A DNA stretch of 64,000 bases from Actinomyces wuliandei. Its GTDB lineage: Bacteria > Actinomycetota > Actinomycetes > Actinomycetales > Actinomycetaceae. The position numbers and the translations under genes were made by a program. Position 1 is the stretch's first letter. Every line of letters begins with the position of its first letter. Under the pieces are notes generated by a model, which saw nothing but the letters and a program-made list of their open reading frames with translations, searched no databases and had not been told where the DNA came from. Where the stretch lies: contig NZ_CP025227.1 of assembly GCF_004010955.1 (NCBI RefSeq), positions 2,356,001 to 2,420,000 of the forward strand. The letters are read 5' to 3'. Below are positions 1 through 9,517 of the stretch, one piece after another.

Positions 1-2095
1 CGACGCGGCCCTCGTCCCGCGTGGCCCCGTAGACGGCCTCTGCGGGCCCAGGCTCCTCCTGGGCGACCGGAGGCGCGACGTAGGGGCCGGTGGGCCTGTC
101 CGGGATGTTGTCGGTGTCCAGCCAGTCGAAGGCGAGCCAGCGCAGCCCGGAGCGGTCCGGGGCGTAGTCAGCCAGCTCAGACACCGGCTGCCCGCCCAGC
201 TCGGCGAAGGGGTCGGCCAGGCTCCAGGGCACCAGGACAAAGGCCCGCTCACGGGCGTGGGGGTGCGGGAGCGTCAGCCCGGGGTCGTCGGAGGAGACGC
301 CCTCCAGGGCCACCAGGTCCACGTCCAGGGTGCGCGGCCCCCAGCGCGTGGTGCGCACCCGGCCCGCGTCACGCTCCAGCCCCTGGCACACCTCCAGCAG
401 CTGCCTGGCAGACAGCGTGGTCAACGCCGTCACCACCGTGTTGAGGAAGTCAGGCTGGGGCTGGCTGCCCTCCGGCACTGCGGCGACGCTGCGTGCCAGC
501 GGGGCCACCTGCATGACCTGGATCCCCTCGGTCTGGCGCAGGGTGTGCACCGCCTGGCGCAGGGTGTCCAGCAGGTGGCCCACGTTGGCACCCAGCGCGA
601 AGACCACCCCCACCGGGCGTCCGGGCGGCTCCTCCAGCGGGTCAGCCGTTCGGCCAGCTGTCCCGGTGGAAACCGCCTCGGTCTCAGTCACGGGGGCAGG
701 AGCCGGTTCAGCCACAGGGGCGGGAGCCGGTGAGGGCGCGACCACCTGCTCCGCGACGTCGGCCACCGGGATACCGCCCCCCTGTCCGGTGAGCTCCTGA
801 GCGGTGGGGGCAGCAGCGGCCGACTCGCCCTGGCCCGGCCTCCCGGCAGCCTCCGCGAGGGGCCCGGGCAGCACCTGGTCGCGGTCCCAGGTGGCCCACC
901 CTGGCCCAGCGGGCTCCTCGGCCCCCTGGACCGGCCCCTGCACCAGTGCGGCGGCGTCCTGAGCCTCCAGGAGCTCCTGCGCAGGGGCATCCTCCCGGAG
1001 GACGGCATCCTCCTGGCCGAGGGCACCACCCGGGGGCACGACGCCCTCCGCCACCGGCATGGCCTGCGTGAAGGCGGCTGGCGGGGACAGGGGCGAGGAC
1101 GGCACAGCCGGGGACACGGCAGAGGGGGACAGAGTGGAGGGGGGCAGACTGGAGGAGGTCGGAAGGTCGAGCCCGGAGGGGCCGGGCAGGTCCGTACCGG
1201 CTGCTGCCTCGCCGTGGGAGGCAGGGCTCGCCGAGGAGGCGTGCCGCCCCTCGGGCGGGGGCTGGACCGCCAGGGCGGCGGTGGACAGGTCCTCCTCCCC
1301 CTCCTTCTCCTGGAATGGCCCCACCGCCTCCTGCGGAGCCTCCGGCGCAGTACCGGCAACAGTGTCGTCGGCGGTGTCGCCGACCGTCTCGTCAGCGGTG
1401 TCGCCGACGGTCTCGTCAGCGGTGTCGTCAGCGGTGTCGCGGATCCAGGGGTCAGGTGCCCAGGGGTCAGCAGGCGCTGCCTGCGCCCCGAGGACCGCAG
1501 CCTCACCCGGCACCTCCGGCGCCTCACCGTCCGTGGCGTCGGACGCAGGCACGACCTGGTCAGCACCCACCCAGGTGGGTGCTGAGGCAGCCTCCTGACT
1601 GGGGGCAGCCTGCGCCGCTGAAGCCACCGGGGCAGCCGCCGGGGCGCCGGAGGCCGCCCACGCCGCCTGGGTCACGCCGCTGGAGACGCCCTGGGCCACC
1701 GCGCCGTCAGCCACACGGTAGATCGTGACGGAGACGTCCTCGAAGGCCACGTCCAGCGGCGCCTGGGGCTTGTGCACGGTCACCTCGACGGCGAGCACCC
1801 GGGGTACCGCGAGGACCTTCTCCGCGACACGGTCCGCCAGGGTCTCCAGCAGGCTGACCGGCTCCCCCTCGATCACGGTGACCACGGTCGTGGCCACAGC
1901 GGCGTAGTCGACGGCGTCGTCCAGGCTGTCGGTCACTGCCGCCACAGCCGTGCCGCGCTCCCCCAGGTCCAGGACGAGGTCAACGGTGAAGAGCTGCCCC
2001 TCCTCGCGTTCGAAAGGCAGGACGCCGTGGTGCCCACGGGCGGACAGCCCGACCAGGCGGATCCGGTCGGTGGTGGCTGTGACAGTGGTACTCAC
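1..2095 (-). CDS. folBK: FolB-FolK fusion: dihydroneopterin aldolase / HPPK, 3' end outside window
   Basis: A single open frame on the minus strand runs from GTG at 2095 to the left edge without a stop (at least 698 codons). Residues 1 to about 120 read as dihydroneopterin aldolase (FolB), with GLSARGHHGVLPFERE and a C-terminal VTVHKPQAPLD. From about residue 495 it reads as 6-hydroxymethyl-7,8-dihydropterin pyrophosphokinase (FolK): VVFALGANVGHLLDTLRQ, then RTTRWGPRTLDVDLV and LPHPHARERAFVL. Both enzymes act in folate synthesis, just before FolP. Between them lie about 370 residues of low-complexity Pro/Ala/Glu-rich linker, with a small DETVGDTA-type repeat near codons 220-240. I checked that both domains share the frame (2095 and the FolK codon at 604 differ by 1491 bases, a multiple of three). 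The start overlaps the folP stop by 4 bases (GTGA), so it is translationally coupled. Fused FolB/FolK proteins are known; a linker this long is unusual. Confidence 0.9.
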   Translation of the reverse strand, partial: MSTTVTATTDRIRLVGLSARGHHGVLPFEREEGQLFTVDLVLDLGERGTAVAAVTDSLDDAVDYAAVATTVVTVIEGEPVSLLETLADRVAEKVLAVPRVLAVEVTVHKPQAPLDVAFEDVSVTIYRVADGAVAQGVSSGVTQAAWAASGAPAAAPVASAAQAAPSQEAASAPTWVGADQVVPASDATDGEAPEVPGEAAVLGAQAAPADPWAPDPWIRDTADDTADETVGDTADETVGDTADDTVAGTAPEAPQEAVGPFQEKEGEEDLSTAALAVQPPPEGRHASSASPASHGEAAAGTDLPGPSGLDLPTSSSLPPSTLSPSAVSPAVPSSPLSPPAAFTQAMPVAEGVVPPGGALGQEDAVLREDAPAQELLEAQDAAALVQGPVQGAEEPAGPGWATWDRDQVLPGPLAEAAGRPGQGESAAAAPTAQELTGQGGGIPVADVAEQVVAPSPAPAPVAEPAPAPVTETEAVSTGTAGRTADPLEEPPGRPVGVVFALGANVGHLLDTLRQAVHTLRQTEGIQVMQVAPLARSVAAVPEGSQPQPDFLNTVVTALTTLSARQLLEVCQGLERDAGRVRTTRWGPRTLDVDLVALEGVSSDDPGLTLPHPHARERAFVLVPWSLADPFAELGGQPVSELADYAPDRSGLRWLAFDWLDTDNIPDRPTGPYVAPPVAQEEPGPAEAVYGATRDEGRV

Positions 2096-2970
2096 TGGTA
2101 TTCCTTCCACAGGGAGGCGGTACGGAGGGCGTCCCGGTTGGCCGGGACCTCATGGACTCGCACGGCCCAGGCGCCAGCGACGGCGGCCAGGGCCGTGGTT
2201 GCGGCGGTGACGGCGTCACGCTGGAGGGGCGTGGCACCCTCTGGCGCCGCCATCGCCAGGAAGCGCTTGCGCGAGGCCCCGACCAGCAGAGGCTGGCCGA
2301 GCCCGGCCACCAGGCGCGCGGTACCTGCCAGGAGCTGCCAGGACTGGGCGTGGGTCTTGGCGAAGCCCAGGCCCGGGTCCACCACGACCTGGCTGCGGCG
2401 CGCGCCCGCAGCGTCCAGCTCGTCCAGGCGCTCCCGCAGCTCGGCGGCCACTCCCGCCAGGACCCCGTCCGGGTAGCTGGTCAGCCGGTCCATGGTCTGG
2501 GGGTCGCCACGCCAGTGCTGGCACACGTAGACCACGCCCGTCTGCGCGACCAGGCGGTGCATGGCAGGATCGGCCAGCCCCCCGGAGACATCGTTGACGA
2601 TGAGCGCACCGGCCTGGAGCGCCGCCTCGGCGGTCGAGGCGTGGACCGTGTCCACCGAGACGACAGCCCCCTGCCCGGCGAGCTCACGCACCACCGGCAG
2701 GACCCGGCCCCGCTCCTCCTCCACCGTCACCGGTGCCGCGCCCGGCCGGGTGGACTCCCCGCCGACGTCCAGCAGGTCGGCCCCCTGGGCCAGCAGCTCG
2801 CGGGCACGGGCCAGGGCCGTCTCCGTGGTGGCCCAGCAGCCGCCGTCAGAGAAGGAGTCCGGGGTCACGTTGACCACACCCATGAGGAGGGGGCGACCAG
2901 CCGCGAGGGTGTCCGGCAGAGGCGCCGGAGCCGAGGCGGTCTGCCTCGTCAGAGTGGTCAGAGAGGTCAC
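2092..2970 (-). CDS. folP: Dihydropteroate synthase
   Basis: FolP (292 aa) joins 6-hydroxymethyl-dihydropterin pyrophosphate with para-aminobenzoate and is the target of sulfonamides. The TIM-barrel signatures are in order: GVVNVTPDSFSDGG near residue 32, GADLLDVGGESTRPGA, VSVDTVHASTAEAAL, IVNDVSGG, VVVDPGLGFAKTHAQSW and a final LLVGASRKRFL. Length is normal. The start is GTG at 2970. No strong Shine-Dalgarno precedes it, which would fit a gene once coupled to folE upstream and now separated from it by about 21 kb. It is coupled to folBK by a 4-base overlap. Confidence 0.95.
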   Translation of the reverse strand: MTSLTTLTRQTASAPAPLPDTLAAGRPLLMGVVNVTPDSFSDGGCWATTETALARARELLAQGADLLDVGGESTRPGAAPVTVEEERGRVLPVVRELAGQGAVVSVDTVHASTAEAALQAGALIVNDVSGGLADPAMHRLVAQTGVVYVCQHWRGDPQTMDRLTSYPDGVLAGVAAELRERLDELDAAGARRSQVVVDPGLGFAKTHAQSWQLLAGTARLVAGLGQPLLVGASRKRFLAMAAPEGATPLQRDAVTAATTALAAVAGAWAVRVHEVPANRDALRTASLWKEYQ

Positions 2971-3214
2971 GGTCCCAGGCTAACGGGTGCTCCGCCCCTG
3001 TGGGCGCACCACGGCGTTTTCAGCCCGTCGCGAGCCCGGGAGCGCTCCTCCCAAAGGCGGAGGCCAGCGGGATATCCGTTCCTTTGGCTTATAGGCAGAC
3101 CGGGGCGGGACTCCTAGCGTTGAGGGCACCGGACCAGAGGCGTCCGGCGAGATGTCTGCGGAGCGAGATGTCTGCGGAGATGTCTGAAGAGAAGATCAAG
3201 AGAAAGGCAGGGAG

Positions 3215-4156
3215 ATGTCAGTCGGTACAGGATTCCAGACGGGGTCGTACGGGGGTGTCGCCCCTCATCCACACGCTCCTGCTGCGCCCGGTCGTGCTGG
3301 TCGGCGCGGTGAGACCGTGGTGGAGGCCCGGGACCTGACCCGGGTCTACGGCAGCGGGGAGGCCCAGGTCATCGCCCTGGACCAGGTGAGCCTGGCCGTG
3401 CAGCGGGGCCAGTTCGTGGCGATCATGGGTGCCTCCGGGTCGGGCAAGTCCACCCTCCTGCACTGCCTGGCCGGGCTGGACGCGCCCACGCAGGGCCAGG
3501 TCCTCATCGCCGGGCGCGACATCACCGCGATGAGGGACCAGGAGCTGACCACGCTGCGGCGCGACCAGCTGGGGTTTGTCTTCCAGTCCTTCAACCTCCT
3601 GCCCACGCTCAGCGCGGAGGAGAACATCCTGCTGCCCCTGCGCCTGGCCCACCGCAAGCCCGACACAGACTGGTACAACGCCGTGGTGACCGTCCTGGGC
3701 ATCGAGAACCGGCTGGAGCACCGCCCCTCCGAGCTCTCCGGCGGCCAGCAGCAGCGCGTGGCGGTGGCGCGGGCGCTCATCGGCCGCCCCGCAGTGGTCT
3801 TTGCCGACGAGCCCACCGGCGCCCTGGACACGGCCTCCTCGGCGGCGCTGCTGGATGTCCTGGCCCAGACCTGCCAGACCCTGGGACAGACCGTGGTCAT
3901 GGTCACCCACGACCCGGAGGCCGCAGCCACCACCAGCCGCATCATCCGCCTGGCCGACGGGCGCATCACCCAGGACCAGGCCGTGGAGCACCGCTCGGGC
4001 GCCCACGCGGCCAGCGCACCCGCCCCCGGCACAAGAGCACCTGCCGCCCCCGGCACGCAGGCACAGGCGGCACAGGCTCCCGGGCGCCAAGTCCCCGCAG
4101 CCACCTCACCGGGCGGCGCCTCCTGGCACCCCCGGCACGCAGCAGGGAGCCTGTGA
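3215..4156 (+). CDS. LolD/MacB-type ABC transporter ATPase
   Basis: This 313-aa ATP-binding subunit powers the three permeases that follow. It shows Walker A (GASGSGKST), the Q-loop region (LGFVFQSFNLLPTLSAEEN), the signature LSGGQQQRVAVARAL, Walker B plus D-loop (VVFADEPTGALDTASS) and the H-loop (VMVTHDPEAA). The GFVFQSFNLLPTLSA stretch and the partner FtsX-type permeases place it in the MacB/LolD/FtsE mechanotransmission family rather than the classical exporters. Residues past about 255 are a Pro/Ala-rich tail of low complexity. The ATG at 3215 follows AAAGGCAGGGAG. The stop overlaps the first permease start (TGATG). In a defensin island, the likely role is expulsion of the peptide from the membrane for self-protection, or release; this is inference. 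Confidence 0.9.
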   Translation: MSVGTGFQTGSYGGVAPHPHAPAAPGRAGRRGETVVEARDLTRVYGSGEAQVIALDQVSLAVQRGQFVAIMGASGSGKSTLLHCLAGLDAPTQGQVLIAGRDITAMRDQELTTLRRDQLGFVFQSFNLLPTLSAEENILLPLRLAHRKPDTDWYNAVVTVLGIENRLEHRPSELSGGQQQRVAVARALIGRPAVVFADEPTGALDTASSAALLDVLAQTCQTLGQTVVMVTHDPEAAATTSRIIRLADGRITQDQAVEHRSGAHAASAPAPGTRAPAAPGTQAQAAQAPGRQVPAATSPGGASWHPRHAAGSL

Positions 4157-6711
4157 TGCCCGCCCTGCTTGACCTGCGGCGCACCGTGGCCGCCACCGTC
4201 GCGGTGGCCCTGAGCGCCGCCCTCATCGTCTTCTCCCTGGTGGTCTCCGACACCTACACCACCCAGGCCTCCGCCGACGCCCGCACCAGCATCCACGGAG
4301 CCGACGTCGTGGTGACCAGTAAGATGGCATCAGGTCTGGATGGCACCTACATACCGGCCGAGGTGGCCGAGGAGGTCGAGGCCCTGGACCAGGTGGCCTC
4401 CGTGCGCGGGGAGCACTGGAGCGTCCTTGACCTTGACCTCCCCGAGCAGCTCAGGGGCGGCGCTGGTACGACAGTCATGGCCTTTGGCGTGCCCGACCTG
4501 GGCGGGCCGACCAGCCTCACCGACGGGAGGCTGCCCCAGGCCACGGGCGAGCTGGCCATTGACACCACCCTGGCACAGTCCCGGGGCCTCCGGGTGGGGG
4601 ACACCCTCAACCTTGTCGCGTCCGCAGAAGAGGAGGGCGGTGAGGGTAGTGGTGATGAAGGCGCCGTCAACTCCAGTTCGACGGTGGTCGGCATCGTCTC
4701 AGCCGGGGCGGACAGCGGAGAGCTGCTGGAACCCAATGCCATCAAGGTCTACGCGACTACAGAGCAGCTGGAGGTCATGGGTGCCTCCACGGACTACTCC
4801 TTCCTCTACGTGACCGCCACCCCCGGGGCCGATACGGCAGCCCTGCAGGAGCAGGTCGCCCAGGTGGTCCACGCCTCCTCGGCTGAGGCTGCTGTGGCGC
4901 CCGCCGAGGAGGTGGCGACCCAGCGCATGGTAGAGGGCACCACAGCTGGCGGGATCATCACCATCCTGCTCAACCTGCTGGCCCTGGTGTGCGTGCTGGT
5001 GGCCGGGATCGTCATCGCCACCACCTTTACCACCCTGGTGGCCCGCCAGACCCGCCAGGTGGGGCTGCTGCGCTGTGTGGGCGCCACCCGCCGCCAGGTC
5101 ACGGCCTCCGTGCTGCGCACCGGCACCCTCACCGGGCTGGTGGGGTCAGCAGCCGGGGCCGTCCTGGGCATCGCGGGCACGGCGCTCCTGGTCCGCACCG
5201 GGGCCATGGAGGACCTGGACGGCGCCAGCCTGACCATCTCACCTGCCGCCGTCCTCCTCGCCGTCATCGCCACCACGGTGGTGACCCTGGTGTCCGTCCT
5301 GCGGCCAGCACGCCGGGCCGCCCGGGTCTCCCCCCTCATTGCCGTCACCGGCCAGGACCTCAACCGCGAGCACGCCAGCCGCAGGCGCCGCCGGGTGGCT
5401 GCCTTCGGGGCCGTCCTGCTGCTGGCCGGGCTGGCCACCACCGTCGCCGGAATGTCCGCGCAGTCGATCAGGACCGCAGCCGCCGGAGGCGTGGTCCTGG
5501 TCATCGGCCTCCTGCTGGCCCTGCCGCTGCTGGTGACCGCCGGAGCAGCCCTCATTGAGCGCCTGTGCAGCGCCCAGCGCTTCCCCGTGCTCCACCTGGC
5601 CGCCCGCAACCTGGGCCGCAACCCCGGCCGCTCCGCCGCCAGCGCGGCGACCATCCTGGTGGGGGTCGGTGTGGGCGCGGTGCTCTTCACGGGCCTGTTC
5701 TCCTTCCAGTCCTCCTTCCAGAACATCCTGAACGACGTCTCCCAGAGGGACATCACCGTGCTGGGCGTGACGCCGGAGAACGAGGCCACGGTCACCTCCG
5801 CTGTCGCGGAGGCCGAGGGGGTGGAGTCCCTGACCACCGTGCCTGTCATTGACGTCACCCAGACCGTGGACGGGACCACCCAGGACCTGTCGGGCATCGC
5901 GGTGCTGGACATGGAGGCCATCAGCCCCGTGGTGCACTCCACCGCTGGCCTGGAGGACCTGGAGGACGGCGTGCTCATCGTCGGCGGCATCTACGGCATC
6001 CCCGACGGCACCACCGTCACCCTGACCGGGCCCGCTGGCAGCACGGAGGTCACCGCCCGTGTCCGCGAGGGCTGGGGTGCTGTGATCACGCCCGGCACCG
6101 CCCAGCACCTCACCGGGGGCGCCGAGACCAACAGCATGGTGTGGGCACGCACCACCGAGGGCAACACCCCAGGAGCCGCTGAGGCAAGTATCCGCGAGGC
6201 CCTGCGCGGCCAGGAGGTCATGGTCGACGGCCGGGAGGACGCCTTCGCCACCATCACCCACAACATCAACCAGTTTGTGCTCATGGTCTCAGTGGTCCTG
6301 GGCCTGTCCCTGGTTATCGCCCTGGTGGGCCTGGCCAACACCACCAGGGTCTCTATCCTGGAGCGCACCCGGGAGATCGGGGTGCTGCGCGCCATGGGCA
6401 CCCAGCGCACCGAGGTCAGGCGCCTCGTGGTGGCCGAGAACGTCCTCACCGCCGGGCTGGGAGGGCTTCTAGGTATCGCTACGGGGACCCTCCTGGGAGC
6501 AGCAGGAATGAGAGCGATCATCGGCGCCGTAGCATCTGACCTGCCCACCGGGGAGAACAGCCAGGAGGCTGGCAGCATCGCCGTCTCCGTCCCGTTCCTG
6601 CCCCTGGTCATCACCCTGCTGGTAGCCCTGGCCGTGGGCGTGCTGGCCTCGCTGCGTCCTGCCGAGGCCGCCAGCCGGGTCCCGCCCGTCCAGGCCCTGG
6701 CCGTGGACTAG
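4156..6711 (+). CDS. FtsX/MacB-like ABC permease, copy 1 of 3
   Basis: An 851-aa permease with two FtsX-like halves. One membrane helix sits at about residues 10-30, then a large extracytoplasmic domain. A three-helix FtsX unit starts near 265 with the cytoplasmic motif TRQVGLLRCVGATRRQV. Further helices follow, then a second extracytoplasmic domain, and a final FtsX unit from about 706 carries ERTREIGVLRAMGTQR. It ends in PAEAASRVPPVQALAVD. I take ATG at 4156, overlapping the ATPase stop; GTG at 4153 is the only close alternative. All three copies then begin with MPALLD. Members of the family in Gram-positives often expel antimicrobial peptides. Copies 2 and 3 are clear paralogs in the same order. 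Confidence 0.88.
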   Translation: MPALLDLRRTVAATVAVALSAALIVFSLVVSDTYTTQASADARTSIHGADVVVTSKMASGLDGTYIPAEVAEEVEALDQVASVRGEHWSVLDLDLPEQLRGGAGTTVMAFGVPDLGGPTSLTDGRLPQATGELAIDTTLAQSRGLRVGDTLNLVASAEEEGGEGSGDEGAVNSSSTVVGIVSAGADSGELLEPNAIKVYATTEQLEVMGASTDYSFLYVTATPGADTAALQEQVAQVVHASSAEAAVAPAEEVATQRMVEGTTAGGIITILLNLLALVCVLVAGIVIATTFTTLVARQTRQVGLLRCVGATRRQVTASVLRTGTLTGLVGSAAGAVLGIAGTALLVRTGAMEDLDGASLTISPAAVLLAVIATTVVTLVSVLRPARRAARVSPLIAVTGQDLNREHASRRRRRVAAFGAVLLLAGLATTVAGMSAQSIRTAAAGGVVLVIGLLLALPLLVTAGAALIERLCSAQRFPVLHLAARNLGRNPGRSAASAATILVGVGVGAVLFTGLFSFQSSFQNILNDVSQRDITVLGVTPENEATVTSAVAEAEGVESLTTVPVIDVTQTVDGTTQDLSGIAVLDMEAISPVVHSTAGLEDLEDGVLIVGGIYGIPDGTTVTLTGPAGSTEVTARVREGWGAVITPGTAQHLTGGAETNSMVWARTTEGNTPGAAEASIREALRGQEVMVDGREDAFATITHNINQFVLMVSVVLGLSLVIALVGLANTTRVSILERTREIGVLRAMGTQRTEVRRLVVAENVLTAGLGGLLGIATGTLLGAAGMRAIIGAVASDLPTGENSQEAGSIAVSVPFLPLVITLLVALAVGVLASLRPAEAASRVPPVQALAVD

Positions 6712-6862
6712 CCGGGCTGGCCGCCGTGCGCGCACCCACCACACGACCCAGCCATCACCACCACCGGGACCTCCACGGGGACCAGCCTCGTGGAAGAAGA
6801 CGCCCCGTACTTCCCATCCTTTCCATTTACTTCCCACCGTTTCCATGAAGGAGTCCCCCCTG

Positions 6863-9400
6863 ATGCCCGCCCTGCTCGACCCCCGCCGCACCGTGGCCGC
6901 TATGGTGGCGGTAGCCATGAGCGCCGCCCTCATCACCTTTGCGCTCATCGTCTCCGACTCCTTCCGCGCCCAGCTCACCGCCAGTGCCCGGGCCAGCGTG
7001 GGTGACGCCGACGCGGTCGTGCTCGTGGACCCCAGGGACACTACGGCTGGCGGGCGGCTCTCCGCGCAGACGGTGCAGGAGGCCTCCCAGGCCGACGGGG
7101 CGGCAGCCGTTCGCCTCTACACCGAGGGCAACGTGTCGGTCCGCCACCACGGGGGCGTCTCCGACACCTCAGCGATCGTCCTGGACGTGCCGGAGCCGAC
7201 GGGCGGCACCGAGCTGGTCCAGGGGCGCCTGCCGGAGGGGACCGGTGAGATCGCCGTGTCCCCTTACTTCCTCCAGCACGAGGAGGAGCTGGGAGCCGGT
7301 CCCGGCACCACAGTCGGCTCCACCATCACCCTGGCCTCCGGCGACCCGGACTCCGGGCAGACCTCCACAGCGACTACTTCTACAGCGACTATCGTCGGCG
7401 TGGTCCAGCCTGGGGCTGAGATCACCCGCAACGACCCCAACGGCATCTCCCACATCTTTGCCACGGCCGAGGAGCAGGCTGAGCTGGGGCTCTCACAGGA
7501 CCCGGCCGTCCTCTACGTCACAGCACAGCCGGGGACCAGCGCAGGCGAGCTGGTCTCCACGCTCACCCGGGCCGTGACCGCCGTCCAGCCGGGCGTGGAG
7601 GTCTACACCGCCTCGGACATCATCACCATGCGTGCGCAGAGCGCAGGCGCCATCAGCTCGAACGCGCTCAACCTGCTCCAGCTCATCACGCCAGTGTGCG
7701 CGGTGGTGGCCGGGATCGTCATCGCCACCACCTTCACCACCCTGGTGGCCCGCCAGACCCGCCAGGTCGGGCTGCTGCGCTGCGTGGGCGCCACCCGCCG
7801 CCAGGTCATGGCCTCGGTGCTGCGCACCGCCACCCTCACCGGACTGGCCGGCTCCGTGGCCGGGGCCGCCGCCGGCACCGGCCTGGCCGCGCTGGTCATC
7901 AGCTCGGGGGTCATTGAGGGTGTGGGGACCGGCCACCTCACTATGTCCTGGAGGTCCCTCGCCCTGGCCGTCCTCATCGGCACGGTAGTCACCCTGGTCT
8001 CCGTGCTGCGCCCGGCCTACCAGGCCACCCAGATCTCCCCGCTGGTGGCGCTGCGCGGTGAGGCCGCCGGGAGCGGCTCACCGCGCAGGCGCAGGAGGCT
8101 GGTCGCAGTGTCCGGGGCTGCCGTCATCATCCTGGGCCTGGGACTCCTCTGGGGTGGTGCCACGTGGCGGGCGCTGCAGGTCCTCGTCACCGGGGCCGTC
8201 GTGGTGGTCCTCGGCGTCATGATCCTCCTGCCGACGCTGGTCACCAGGGTCTCCTGCCTGGCCGAGGCCCTCAGCGGCGGCCCGCGCCGCCCCGTCCTCC
8301 AGCTGGCCACCCGCAACCTGGCCCGCAGCCCCCGGCGCTCGGCGGCCACCGCCGCCTCCCTGCTGGTCTGCGTGGCCGTGGCCGCCGCAATGGCCACGGG
8401 GGTGTCCGTCTTCACCGCCTCCTGGGGGAGCTATGTCACCAGCAGGTCCCCGGTTGACATCATTGTCGGGGACCTGGCTACGGACCAGGACGCTGAGGCG
8501 GTCACTGCTCAGGTCCAGGCGGTCGAGGGCGTGGAGACGGCTGTGGCCGTGCCCACCCTCGACGTGCAGATGACCTCAGCCTCGACAGACGTCGACGACC
8601 AGGCCGTCACCGTCATAGCGACCGACCAGGGGACGGTCGCCCCAGTCCTGCGCTCCCCGGAGGTGTTGGAGGACCTGGACGACCACACGCTTGTCCTGGA
8701 GAGCGTCTACGAGATCCCCGACGGCACCCAGGTGACCCTCACCGGCCCGGAGGGCAGCGCCGACCTCACGGTCCGCGTCAACCCGGGCGCCAGTGACGCC
8801 CTGGTCACGCCCGCAGTAGCCCAGCAGCTGGTCGGGGACGCCCCCACCGCCTCCACCCTGTGGGTACGCGCCAGCGGGGAGATCACCGACCAGGCACCGG
8901 CCGCAGCGGTGCGCGAGGCTCTTGAGGGCACCGGCCTCTACGTCGCTGACTTCATGGAGTCCCGCAGCGGCCTCACCGATGAGGTGGTCCAGGTGGCCGC
9001 AGCCGTGGGTGCCATGCTCGTCTTCACGCTGCTCATCGCCCTGTCCGGCATGGCCAGCACCACCTCCATGAGCGTCCTGGAGCGCACCCGTGAGATCGGG
9101 GTGCTGCGCGCCACCGGAACCCAGCGAGGAGAGGTCCGCCGCCTGTTCCTCACCGAGGGCCTCCTCACCACCCTCCTGGGTGGCGGCATCGGCCTGGTGC
9201 TGGGGTGCGGCGTCGGCGTCGCGGGCGCCGCCGCCCTGCTCAACAACGGGGAGGGGAGCCCTCTGTCCGTCCCTGTGTGGTTGGGACCTGGACTGCTCAT
9301 CATCCTCCTGGCTGCCGTGGCCGTGGGCGTGCTGGCCTCGCTGCGCCCCGCCGAGACCGCCAGCAGTATCCCACCCGTCCAGGCGCTGGCCCAGGACTAG
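6863..9400 (+). CDS. FtsX/MacB-like ABC permease, copy 2 of 3
   Basis: An 845-aa paralog of the preceding permease with the same layout: an N-terminal helix after MPALLDPRRTVAAMVAVAM, an FtsX unit with TRQVGLLRCVGATRRQV, and a last FtsX unit with ERTREIGVLRATGTQRGEV. The two extracytoplasmic domains differ much more from copy 1 than the membrane units do, as expected if they meet different ligands. An ATG at 6845 is possible, but AAGGAG at 6848-6853 sits nine bases before ATG 6863, and only that start matches the other copies. The 150-bp gap from copy 1 has no obvious terminator, so the genes are probably co-transcribed. Confidence 0.87.
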   Translation: MPALLDPRRTVAAMVAVAMSAALITFALIVSDSFRAQLTASARASVGDADAVVLVDPRDTTAGGRLSAQTVQEASQADGAAAVRLYTEGNVSVRHHGGVSDTSAIVLDVPEPTGGTELVQGRLPEGTGEIAVSPYFLQHEEELGAGPGTTVGSTITLASGDPDSGQTSTATTSTATIVGVVQPGAEITRNDPNGISHIFATAEEQAELGLSQDPAVLYVTAQPGTSAGELVSTLTRAVTAVQPGVEVYTASDIITMRAQSAGAISSNALNLLQLITPVCAVVAGIVIATTFTTLVARQTRQVGLLRCVGATRRQVMASVLRTATLTGLAGSVAGAAAGTGLAALVISSGVIEGVGTGHLTMSWRSLALAVLIGTVVTLVSVLRPAYQATQISPLVALRGEAAGSGSPRRRRRLVAVSGAAVIILGLGLLWGGATWRALQVLVTGAVVVVLGVMILLPTLVTRVSCLAEALSGGPRRPVLQLATRNLARSPRRSAATAASLLVCVAVAAAMATGVSVFTASWGSYVTSRSPVDIIVGDLATDQDAEAVTAQVQAVEGVETAVAVPTLDVQMTSASTDVDDQAVTVIATDQGTVAPVLRSPEVLEDLDDHTLVLESVYEIPDGTQVTLTGPEGSADLTVRVNPGASDALVTPAVAQQLVGDAPTASTLWVRASGEITDQAPAAAVREALEGTGLYVADFMESRSGLTDEVVQVAAAVGAMLVFTLLIALSGMASTTSMSVLERTREIGVLRATGTQRGEVRRLFLTEGLLTTLLGGGIGLVLGCGVGVAGAAALLNNGEGSPLSVPVWLGPGLLIILLAAVAVGVLASLRPAETASSIPPVQALAQD

Positions 9401-9517
9401 CCGAGCCGACCGCTGCCAGCTCCCGTGAGCACCCGGCGAACCAGCACAGCAGGAAAACCGGAGCCCCAGAAAACAATAAAGGCCCCAAACAACCCCAAAC
9501 AACAAGGAGTACCGCTC

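Noticed and set aside
688..1566. A long open frame antisense to the FolB-FolK linker, rich in Arg and Pro
   Set aside because: It is a shadow of the GC-biased linker in another frame; composition is unlike a protein and the FolB-FolK frame explains the DNA.
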